A stretch of 64,000 bases of DNA from Fagopyrum homotropicum (taxonomy: Eukaryota; Streptophyta; Magnoliopsida; Caryophyllales; Polygonaceae): contig BSWB01000004.1 in assembly GCA_033239125.1 (NCBI GenBank), forward strand, positions 60,697,501 to 60,761,500. The letters are read 5' to 3'. This document shows, piece by piece, positions 43,053 to 53,125 of this stretch. The notes beneath the pieces were generated by a model, which saw only the letters and a program-made list of their open reading frames with translations, was not told where the DNA came from and searched no databases. Position 1 is the first letter of the stretch; every line of letters begins with the position of its first letter. Position numbers and translations under genes: made by a program.

Positions 43053-46000
43053 TCAGTTCCTCCTTAAGACAAGTTTCGTCCCAAAACTTAGAATAAGGAA
43101 CATCACTTAGGTAAGCTTCTATAAATAGAACCGGAGTATCTAACTCTTCTTCTAAAAAGTATCCGTTCTACTTTTCTAAACATAAAAGTATCACTCAGTG
43201 ACCATAGAATTGAAACACGAAAAGGTTAAATACTCAAACACGGAAGTAATCACGTAGTCAAATAAGTCATATAGATCAACGTCCGGGTACTAACTCGTCG
43301 GTCTTGTGGTTGCGGTTAACCTTGCAAAGAACTCAGGATAATTATTTCTAATGCTATCCTTCTGTCTCCCATGTAGCCTCATCGGCTCTTCGTCTAGTCC
43401 ACTGAATCCGCAATTTTGGTAATTCTTTAGACCGTAACGTCTAGTACTACGCTCTAGAATGGCTATCAGATACTCAACAAAAGTATGGTCTGGCTCGACA
43501 ATCAGATCTTCATAGTTGATGACATGTCTCAAGTTTAGTATATATTCTCTCGGTTGAGACACATGAAATACTAGGTGGACACTCTCTAGTGTTGGTCGGT
43601 AGGCGACCTCTTTAACTCTCTCCAAGATTTCAAAAGATCCGACATATCAGGGACTCAACTTCCTTTTAATGCCAAAACGCCGGACGCCTCGCGTTGGTGA
43701 TACTCTCAACAAACTTGTGCAACAACTTTAAGCTCTAGAGTTCGGCGCCTCTTATCGGCGTCTCACGACTCTATGTTGCCAACATATGTTCCCAAATCCA
43801 AGTTACTCGAACGGTGTCATTCTATACCTACTTTAGCTACTCCACCTGCTCTCTTATACGGTATCTCTACCCATACTACGTATCATTACGAGACATACCT
43901 GAATATTTGTATTGTCTGCTATAATACGAGAACTCCCCCAAGAAAAGGTAGTTTGGTCACACTTGTTCTTATATCTAACAGCACACGCCCGTAGCTTCCC
44001 TTCTAAAGACGGAAAGGTCCTCTCAGACCGACCGTCAATCTAGGGATAATTTGCTATAGTAAGTGAAGGCTCGTATTCCAAGCCGTGTGCAATGACTATT
44101 CAAAATCTCGAGATAAACCATCCATCTATGTCGGAAACGATGGTCTTCGACCCCATGAAGTCTCACGATTGACTAGAGATATCCTCAACTAAACATTTCA
44201 CCGGTCACGTCTCCTGGATAAGATTGACACGTGCGATTTAGTAAATCCCTTAATTCACTTATGTCTCATCAAAACCATTACTTGATACCCACCAGTAATA
44301 CTCACTAGGAATCTCTTCCCAAAACTCTTTGGCCTTCAACTTAGTGGCACATCCTATTAGCCTATAAGTCTTTATTTGACATTGAGTTTCCTACTTAGCT
44401 CTCCATTCCCCATGTGTGATAATAGATCTATACGAGACCATGATACTAGACACACGGTAGTTTCGCATACTCGTCTCATGAACTCTTCCACTAGATGACT
44501 CATCTTGTAACATTTTCCTTGTCTGGACCGGTCTCCTATTGTCAGTTGACCACACATTCAACGTTAAATCCTCAATTGTGTTGTACTCCTGAATAGATCC
44601 CATAAGGTATCTTCATCTCAAAATCATACTTAAAGTTGGAAAAACTAGCCCTTAGATAAATGGTGTTTTCTCCTAACTAGTTAAGCTTTCCGTCTAGGGT
44701 TGCGCTTTATCCACCATGGTTTTATTGGCTCACTAGTATGGCTTTTGCTCAACATATCCTTGTACCTTTTGGATAGGAAGCATCAGATGGATAAGATCTT
44801 CTCCAAAAATCCAATTTATCAACTCATGTCTACTAGGTTGCCGGTATACTCATGTCGCTCTACTATCTTTTAAATCCTTACAACCAAGTATGATGGTTAA
44901 TTCCTTTGGGCTTTCTCATACAACCCTTATGGACTATGTTGATTAGACTTGTTACTTTCATCAATTCTTCTCTCATCAGTCAATAAAAGACTCCAAGGTA
45001 CACCATTTGTACGCAGTTCCAAAACTACTCCTCCATCTACATATGACAGGTTTGTCAGGATTGGCTTGAATCTGTATCGGAGTACCACCGTTTCTCCGTA
45101 AATTTTTATATAAACACTGTTTTGTATTTATCTTGTCAGGGTGACACGGGATCCATAAAATAACCTTCAGTCACTCGACATCGCTTTATCTCACGTCCGT
45201 TCTAACCGAGATGTGTACTCTAACTATAATCACTTTAAAACTCGACAAGTGCTTTCACCAAGGTGTTGATGTCATAATCTCCACGCTTGCACCACCGCTA
45301 TAAATCTAGATATTCCGTGTCACACCTTTAGTCACAAAGGTTTCCTCAGTGAGTCTGGAAGATTAACCCAACTCTTGCTCGTGAGAGCACCATAAGTCCC
45401 ACTTGTGCGGAATGATATGCACCCTTTGACTTGATTGATGTAAGACATGATCAAAATCATCTGCTTCTTCTTACTCATCTAGTTCTTATTATACTGATCA
45501 ATCCATACTAACGCTGAACTGTATTTTTCCTCAGCTAGAAGGTAAGCACTGCTCACAACAATTCTCTTTATGCCATTAATGATATAAGGAGGTCATTTCC
45601 GGTCATCAAAATCCTCTTCTTAATGGCTTAGTTAGAGTTACTCGCTTCAACTCATTCAATGTTACTATCATAGACACTAGTACTTGTATTGATTTAACTT
45701 ACAATTGTCACCGTTAATCCCCTGGGGAAATCCTCCTAGATGTCGGTAGTTTCTTATCAAACCGCATGCACAATTACTCTTCTTATTTACCGACAACTCG
45801 TCACTAGTCAACCACTACGTGTAAATCCTCAGTTGTTATTAGTTAGTTTGTAGTTGTCCTTCTACAAGGTTGTGGGCTTACCTTCTTTTATATCCTATGA
45901 TGTTGATATACCCGGTAAAGAGTTATCCCCTTCGAATTTATCCGGTTTATATTTCTTTAGCTCCTTATACAATCTACACTTCCTTTTCTCTCTACAAGAT

Positions 46001-46126
46001 CACTATACTCTTCCGAGTCCAGCTACATTATTCATCTGCCATCAACGGGCTAATCAAATCTTCCATGATAGCTTGTAAGCGCGTCTTCGCGATTCCTGTT
46101 ACCTTTATCTCACGTCCGTTCTAACC
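43053..46126 (-). pseudogene. Tekay-1 interior with chromodomain-end remnant
   Basis: About 3.1 kb. Only 43290-43660 (- strand) is readable: ERVKEVAYRPTLESVHLVFHVSQ, PREYILNLRHVINYEDLIVEPD, then DSIRNNYPEFF. This is the integrase C-terminal and chromodomain end. The rest (43660-46126) has no open frame of note and no RT motifs. It ends in a 24-bp piece duplicated from 45184-45207, at the point where the right LTR has been cut short. Confidence 0.75.
46103..46126 (+). repeat. 24-bp filler duplicated from 45184-45207 at a deletion junction
   Basis: An exact 24-bp direct copy (CTTTATCTCACG.. to ..TTCTAACC) sits precisely between Tekay-1 interior sequence and the truncated LTR, whose next bases ATTCAACATG match LTR position 9246. 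Such templated filler is typical of end-joining repair. Confidence 0.75.
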
Positions 46127-48669
46127 ATTCAACATGCTAGCACACAAGCCGGTTATCATCTTGTATATATAAGTTATTCACTTCAAATCTTTGTAAGGTT
46201 GTGGAACGAGACGTCTAAGACTCTTGCCTCCGTTTCTTTATCCAACAAGAGCGGTTCGGTGTACCTCCCCGTATACAATGTGGAGTGGTTCAATACCCTC
46301 CTGTATACCATGTGTGGCGCAGTTCCGGAGATCCTCCCAGTCTCTCTTGGGCTACTGAGCTACTAATGTCACCGCCCGTTACTCTTGGCCAAATATAGGT
46401 CGGTTAGTATTAACTACTTATAAACACATAAATCAAACACCACAATCATCATTCTAGAAGCTATCTAAGTAAGCCGAAAGGACTTACTTGAATCGAGTCA
46501 CAACTCTCGCTATCTCAAAAACCCGATCCGCAAATGTAGGAACTCACCCGCCAGATATAAAAGGAAAGTGGATCAAAATACCTCTTAGAAGTTTCCGACT
46601 TCTAAGATACTAAAGGTTATCTAAAGGAATTACCAAATCAATCTTATAAGAGTAAAATGACGATTTTACCCCTATATCTCAAAACCCTATAATATTCCTA
46701 GAATACTTATAAACTATCCTTTGGAACCTAAAACCAACACCCAAAAGAAAGTTTTATAAATTTGGAAGATTTTTCCAACTTCTTAACTTTTATGAAAAGT
46801 CACTAAGGTCCCACTTTAACCTAACTCAAAACGCTCATACAAAATCTAAAAATTTCAAAGAAAATATCTCAACCTTCTATACTACGCACTCTACTCATAA
46901 GAAGAGCAAAGAAACCCTAAAAACAACCAACTACAACTCTTACACAAAAATCCCAAGTTGACTGCCAAGAACATAATTCCCATACTTAGCCAAAATCTGT
47001 ATTGTTATAAAAACTGTCCAACTACTCTACTTTGGGACATCATAACTCTTGATCCAACCGTTGGATCGACCCAAACTTTTGATACAACAAACTATGCATA
47101 ACCATCTATAATATATTAAAAATTGAACAGTGAAATATATTTCTAAGGTGTCAAAATATAAGCTCAAAGTGTATTGTTTACAGCAGTTTCTGGAAACTAA
47201 AACAACTATGGATCTGCAGAAGTCTAGGGTTTGAGCCTCACCCATAGTAGTAGGGGATCCAAAGCTATGAGCGTAATGTCCCTGGTTCGATCCTTGGGTC
47301 TATCAAAAATACAACATGAATATCTCCTAAATACATAAGTGTGTTGTGCATGGAAGGTACGGTCCTTACCCACTCCCGACGACTCTGGATGTGACGGTTA
47401 TCGTTGGCCTGCGTTCACCGGAGGAGGGCACTTCCCTTGGAGTCAATCGAGAATGAAGACAAAACCTCCCGAAGCTAACCGTTGTGGTAGAAATCTTGAA
47501 GGGTTGGCGACAGGTGCTCGGTTCAATGTTATGACAACAACGAGGGATCTCGGGCTTGTTGGTTGTGGTAAGAGTCCAGTCCTCCTTGTGACAACAACAA
47601 CCGTAGTGAAATAAAACCACATAGGGCATGAGTATACATGGACGGACTTGCAGGAGACTAAGGAAGAAGGGTGTTGACCTTACTTGAGAGCCACTGTCCA
47701 CTAGGAGGAAAAAGTGAAGGCTAGAGGCGAGGAGGCTATGGCGTCGTCGTGTGCAGAAGAGACTGACCAAGACTTGGATCTGTTGTTTGTCGATCACTAG
47801 ACAAAACTCTTTGGTTGCCGACTGGCTTGAGGGTGACTAAGTGATCCTCTGTGTTGATTCTCACGTGACAAAAGGAAGACGGGAGTAAGGAGGCAACTAG
47901 GGTTAGAGATCCATTTACCTTCTTTCATCGACAAATAAGGGAGGGGATGCATCTAGCTATGTAAGACAAGGCGTGAATGAGAGGCGTGGAGAGATGGCGA
48001 GAGGGTTGTGGATAGACGTTAATGCGCGTAGACATGAAGAAGGGAAGATGTAGACGTCCAATGCAAAAGGCAACATCGTTACTCTTAGGTTTTATATAGT
48101 AAGTGTTTCATATGTATCATAAGGAGCAATATTCGGCCTTAATTCTATGCAACAAGGAGGCAATTCCGTCGAGTCTAGAAGGAAAGATATAGAGGCAAAA
48201 AAGGAAGGAATCAGTCATGCTACACGTATGCATTAAAGACAGAACGAAGGCCTTGTCTTCTCATCTACCCAGCTGGCGTGAGTTAAGCAAGGAAGATGTT
48301 TTGGCTTGGTGGGCTGATGGTCTTCATCTGATGGGCCCAGTGTTATCCTTCATGGCCTACTCTCCTCTAATGGATCGAGGATATAGTTAAATAAGGGTGG
48401 TTTCTCTACTTTGGTAGACATAACTATAGAAAAGAATGTGACATCCATTAAATAAAATAATGGATATAAGTTGGTAATTTAGGTATAAAAATACCTACAA
48501 AAATTGATGATTAAAAATTATAATAATTATAGTTATCACATAAAATGATATGTAGGGTGTTGGCCATGGAAACACCTCTCATGCCTTAAAATAAGATGGA
48601 AGAAGTCCAAACCGATCGAAGTCTGGGTTGACTCGGAATTCATCGGAAATAAAATTTTCGAGTATTACA
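46127..48669 (-). repeat. Tekay-1 right (5') LTR, truncated
   Basis: Collinear with 9246-11036 plus 42324-43052. It lacks the first ~420 bp next to the primer site, so this element has no primer-binding site. It has the hairpin AAGTAAGCCGAAAGGACTTACTT (46467-46489) and a ~53-bp AT-rich extra stretch at about 48484-48536. It contains the empty target site of Athila-1 (GGGAGTAAGGAGGC at about 47882). It ends TTACA at 48669, next to TTGAG. Confidence 0.9.
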
Positions 48670-48674
48670 TTGAG

Positions 48675-49755
48675 GGACAAATTTCGCCAACTTATGGCTT
48701 CCTTAGAAAAACCGCGCTTAAAAGTCCAAAACAAAATGCAAAAATTTCCAATGATTAGATTTATAGTGAACAATGTGTCTCATGACTGCCTATCCATGTT
48801 TTATGACATGTTCGACGCCGTATTCAAAGAGAATTATGACCCCGATTGTACATATTGCTACACTAGGAGTACATATTGGATACCCGTGTATTCATGAAGT
48901 GGCAATAATGGTATACAAAGGCCGTGGATTTGTGGAACAGATGTCGATATCTTTTGGCGTTAGGTTCACTAGTTCGGTAATAAGGATTGTGAATTGGGTG
49001 ACCTTGGGCATGTGGGCATGTGGGCATGAGTGACCTCGAAACATCTCGTGACTTAACAAATGAAGAGATTATGCAAATTGAGACTATATGGAAGACGCTT
49101 AGAGATCCGGAAATCATAGAAACCATTATGCTATAACCTCCGAAAACAAACCCAAACCCGAGAGGAAGGCCGAAGAAGGATGCAAATGAGATAGAAAAGA
49201 CGCGGCCAAAGCAAGGGAGGAAATGGAAAAGAAGAGAGCAGAGGAGGAAGATGAAGTAGAGGAAGTGGAGGTCATTGAAGCACCAATTCTCACTTACCCC
49301 CGGGTTGTCATAGGTAGTATGACTTCGGCTCTAATAATTTTAAAAATTTTATGGTTCCTTATGTCGAGCGGCTAGTAAATGTTGAGAGCGACGGGAGTTG
49401 TGGATTTCGAGCTCTTTTTGTATTGTTGGGTCACAACGAGGATACATGGCATGACATGCGCAACATCATGATGGAAGAGTTTAGTGAAAACCCTGAACTA
49501 TACGATGTTTTCCTGGACCATGAAGGGGTCGATCATAAAGAGATGATAGAGAGACTCAATTGGCTAAAACCAAATGTTATGGCACCATCCAAATATTGGA
49601 TGAAAATGCCCTTATGCGGGGCATTGTTTGCCACGATCTACCAACACACTCTTGTGTATTTGGATTGGAGTGCGGCTCATATAAGCCTCCCGTTAACCGA
49701 GCAAACGCCCCCAATATATGGCCCGGCCCCGGGATCGATTAGATCATCGCTATAG
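48675..49755 (+). pseudogene. MULE C-terminal part: SWIM-like finger, linker and OTU domain
   Basis: It continues the transposase after Tekay-1 with RDKFRQLMASLEKPR. A degenerate SWIM-type zinc finger follows (CTYCYTRSTYWIPCIHEVA, with a frameshift near 48890). Then come a basic linker PNPRGRPKKDANE and an acidic/charged stretch (49200-49290). The OTU-like cysteine protease domain is open at 49351-49755, with VESDGSCGFRALFVLLG holding the catalytic-type Asp-Gly-x-Cys, and LGHNEDTWHDMRN. The catalytic His motif expected near the end is not preserved in frame (HFVAV may be the trace CNHFVAV at 49760-49782, after the stop). In plants OTU-bearing MULE proteins are known, but the role of the OTU domain in transposition is not established. 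Confidence 0.82.
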
Positions 49756-49782
49756 ACATGCCTTGTAACCATTTTGTTGCGG

Positions 49783-50471
49783 TAAGTATTATGTTTTTTT
49801 TAACCAAGTTAAATCAATAATTGCAATTGTCATAAATAAATTTTTTTTATCTTGACCCCCTATTTGTTCAAATGTTTACAACTACATTATAAACTAAATT
49901 GTCCATTGTCACCCGTTATCGCATATTGGTATCAACGCGCGACGAAACCGTGGAAGGATTAGATAAGACGTACGAGCCACAAATCGAGATGTTTAAGAAT
50001 CTTCATCAACAATACGTTCGAGCTACACCTTAGACATTCATATTATGTACGTTCATTGAAACGATATATTCAATAATAATATTTAATTTTAATTAATTAA
50101 TATTATTAATTATCATTATTATACTAATTAATTTACTAATGATAATTGACTAAATGATATTATTAAGTTTTCATTAATTAATATTATTAATTATTATAAT
50201 TATACTAATTAATTTATACCAAGTGTCCTTACTAATGATAATTGGCTAAATGAGTGAACTTTTGGTTGCATGGTCGAGGCTAATGCACATATGGTGATAT
50301 GGTGCGTCCACCATGCATGCATGCAATCCATCAAGGTCAAATGCTCCTTTGGTGCGTCCGCCGGAGACAAAAAGAAAACCGTCAAAAATGTGTATACATA
50401 AAGAATGCGTCTATAACACAAGTTTAATTTAGAGCGTAATCAGATCCCTTCTTGAAATCAATCTATATTCA
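49783..50471. other. AT-rich spacer with an ~83-bp direct repeat
   Basis: No gene. Units at about 50089-50165 and 50174-50250 share ATTAATTAATATTATTAATTAT and TACTAATGATAATTG-CTAAATGA. It probably contains the right end of the MULE, but no terminal inverted repeat could be paired with the left side. Confidence 0.55.
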
Positions 50472-50762
50472 GGGTCCGTTTGGTTTCAAATTCGGAAATG
50501 AAAACGGAATTAAAACGAATTTAGTCCATATGTATATTCTTATTCATAAAATTTTGTGGAATCATTCCTTGTGAATTATGCAAAATGCACTTGCTTCCTC
50601 ACATTTTGTTATCCTATAGAGTATCAAAAGTAATCAAACTCTACTTCAATTCCTTCACACCGTAAGGAATGATTCCACAAACCTTCATGAACAATGGTAT
50701 ACATATGAACTAGATTCGTTTTCATTCCGTTTCCGATTCCGGAGTTAAAACCAAACGGGCCC
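50472..50762. mobile_element. MITE, PIF/Harbinger-like (291 bp)
   Basis: Ends are GGGTCCGTTTGGTTTCAAAT and (reverse-complemented) GGGCCCGTTTGGTTTTAACT, with a 3-bp target duplication TCA at 50469-50471 and 50763-50765. The whole element folds back, with GTGGAATCATTCCTT pairing with AAGGAATGATTCCAC near its middle. It has no ORF. The 3-bp duplication and GGGNCCGTTTGG ends favour a Tourist/PIF-Harbinger type. It lies about 280 bp upstream of the kinase TATA-like box. Confidence 0.85.
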
Positions 50763-51040
50763 TCAGAAGAGTAATCCATGGATCTTATATACAAGATTCT
50801 TGCACCTTTATGTATAAACTTTATTATCTCACGCCCCCTACTAGTTGACAATTGGGTACTAAGAACAAAACTAATAACTTATGCCCCAATTTAGTCGAAG
50901 GGGTGAAAGTGAAAATTATGGAACTATGGACATTTTATTACAATCTTGGCTCCAACGGACCCAAAAGGAGAAAAAATGAATAAAGAAAGAAAGAAACGGA
51001 AAATACATTCTTTAATTATTCGACAATGATGTCGTCCATG

Positions 51041-51049
51041 TATAAATAA
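51041..51049 (+). promoter_or_regulatory. Candidate TATA box of the kinase gene
   Basis: TATAAATAA in an AT-rich stretch, followed about 70-150 bp later by a GAGA/CT-rich leader (from about 51130). This arrangement is common for plant 5' UTRs. No start site is visible directly. Confidence 0.4.
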
Positions 51050-51059
51050 TAAATCTATA

Positions 51060-53125
51060 ATCTATAAAGCGTAAAAAAGAGGCACCCCACTTTCGTAGCT
51101 TTGAAGGCTCTCCATTCTATTCTTACAGGTGAGAGAAGAAAAGATCTTTTCGTCTGCAGCTCTGGCGGGAGGGGGACAGAGAGAGAATAACAAGAGAAGG
51201 TGAAAGAAAGGGACGACATAGAAAGGCTTAGGCGACCGCTCTGGAGTCGACCTTTTTCTTCCGTTGCAAGGGAGGTTATGCCGGTTGGCTTGCAGGTTTC
51301 TTCCTCATTTACATCTTCCCTTTCTTTCTTTCTCTTTTTTTGCATTTCAGATCTGGAACTTTTTGTTTCGCTTTCATTCATTTGGATATGTCGTATTCTG
51401 GGCTGTTCTTCATCCAACTGCTCGTTTTTTATTTATCAGCTGGTTTGTCCTTCTTTTTCTTTCTCAATTATTTTGATTTGTTTTTGGGAGCTTTCATATT
51501 GTTTGGTTGGGATAAGGGTTCCAACGACGGCCCGTTTAGGTTAAATTTCGACTTTTGGAATAAATGTGATTGAAATATTGATTAGTTCGGTAAGTGATTT
51601 GTTTTGTTATTGTTTTAGGGTTTTTTTTGTCTGTTTTGGTTTGTGGTTAGGTGTAAGGTAGGACGCATGCTTCTCAATATTTTCATTGCGGGAAATTTTT
51701 TTTATTTTTTTTTACGATTGATGATGAGTTTGGTGAGAATTCGATTGGAGATTTGAATTTGTGAGGTGCATTCCAGTTTGTGTTCTTTTGTCTTTATTAG
51801 CGTTCTTGTGGATGATTGATATCGGGACTCACGTTTTGAATAAGTTAAGAGAAAATTGGTGTTACTGACACCCATCCCATAAGTTAATCCGTTTTGGCTA
51901 TTTTCCCATAAGTTTATCTGTTTTGGTTTCTGTTGTAGTTTATGTAAAATTGCTTGCATTGTAGCATCTGTTGATTAATGACTTTGAATTTCTGGGTGAT
52001 TGACCGTATTTAGTGGTTTATGCATATTGGAAGTCTTCAAAAGCATGGTTTTGTAGCCCATAATATGTATGTCTGAAAGCTGGGACAAATCTTGTTGGCA
52101 GGTTCTGGACTTTGATCTGAAGGGTCCGTCCTTGTTTATTGAGACATGGAGCATGCTCACTTCTTGTCAAATTACTTCCACTTTGGGGTTTCTCCAATGC
52201 AAGAAGTCCTTGACTGGCGGTTTTTCATCCATGGAGATTTTCTTCTTGTGTCCTTTGTCAACTGCACTTAGTGCTGGAGCTTTTGTTTATAACCACTATA
52301 GGAGACCTAATGCCGTTTCCTTCTGAGAGAGTTTTACAACTTTTGCTACACTGCTATGACTAGGTATATATTGTTATTCTTGCCTTCAATTTCTGTTGCT
52401 ATTCTTTCTTCTTCTTTCCTCCCCCCCCCCCCCCCCCCCCTGAGCTTGTCTCTTGGTTAATTCTTTGCAGCACATCCAGTAAAGAGTATCAGAAAGTTAT
52501 CTTCTACAGTAAGATACAATTTTAATATGCAACTGTCAATGGTCAGGGTGTTTTATTTTCTTATGACTGATGTGGTTATTTTTTCTTTTCAGGATTTGAG
52601 ATGCAATCTTCTTGTGGATTTTGAATGAAAGATCTTATAATCATCTTTAGATAATCATATCCAGATTAAGCTCTCTTTGGCATCATACTACTTTTCTTTC
52701 TTTTAGATCTTGACAGATACTCGTTCATGACATAGTTATCATCCATCACGTAGCTGTTGAGTCATTTGGCAGTTTTTTTTCCATTCACATCTATAGCTCG
52801 ACACCTCGTCCAACTAACCATGTTATATGATGCTATTGAAGTATCCAAACCACGTTGCTTTCCAAATCGGCAAGTATTGTTGGGCTGATACGTCTGATAA
52901 ATAAGGCTGTGAAGTCTGCTTCCTTTATGGTGTTGAAGCGTGCTGTGTTAGAAAGTTGATTTGGGGTTTCAAGCTCATCATCCAGGAAATATTTTTTCAT
53001 TTTATTGTGCTGCTTCCGCACCGTCAGCCAGAGTCTGATAGTATAGTTTTGCCTTTTCGGTTTAGCAATTTGTTGAATAAAAGAAGTCACCGGCTATAGG
53101 ATCTTGTGATTTTTTCTGGGATACA
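51060..53125 (+). other. Kinase 5' leader and probable leader introns
   Basis: About 2 kb without protein-like ORFs. A donor-like GCTTGCAG|GTTTCT lies at 51298 after a purine-rich leader. An acceptor-like TTTTCAG lies at about 52592, and GGCTATAG at 53100 is only 25 bp before the start codon. I infer one or more 5' UTR introns. The region includes a run of 20 C (52421-52440). The overlapping open frames at 51055-51573 are not conserved-looking. Confidence 0.45.

Larger units (their letters stand above)
8825..48669 (-). mobile_element. Tekay-1: degraded chromovirus inserted in the MULE gene
   Basis: A Ty3/gypsy element of Tekay/Del type on the - strand. The left (3') LTR runs from 8825 to 43052 and is itself interrupted by Athila-1 (11037-42318). 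The interior is 43053-46126. The right (5') LTR is 46127-48669 and lacks its first ~420 bp and the primer site. TTGAG at 8820-8824 and 48670-48674 is an exact 5-bp target duplication, so the outer ends are original and the damage is internal. The interior has only a decayed chromodomain end and no recognisable RT, so it is non-autonomous. Confidence 0.92.
5931..49755 (+). pseudogene. MULE transposase gene (FAR1-MULE-SWIM-OTU), split by nested retrotransposons
   Basis: A single gene lies in pieces at 5931-6014 (exon 1), 6686-7320 (FAR1-like zinc domain), 7981-8824 (transposase core) and 48675-49755 (SWIM-like finger, linker, OTU). Tekay-1 interrupts it between 8824 and 48670. When one copy of the TTGAG target duplication is removed, the reading frame runs straight through the insertion point (LEHINRRL then RDKFRQLMASL). 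It would be a Mutator-superfamily transposase carrying an OTU cysteine-protease-like domain at its C-terminus, a known plant MULE architecture. Stops, frameshifts and a mitochondrial-like insertion mean it was decaying before or after the retroelements arrived. The terminal inverted repeats were not identified. Confidence 0.82.

Noticed and set aside
49351..49755. OTU domain as an independent host deubiquitinase gene
   Set aside because: It continues the MULE frame after the SWIM-like finger and RGRPKKD linker, so it is the C-terminus of the transposon gene.
51055..51573. Several overlapping open frames on both strands upstream of the kinase
   Set aside because: They lie in the probable 5' leader and first intron; low-complexity Phe/Ser/Leu content from CT-rich sequence.
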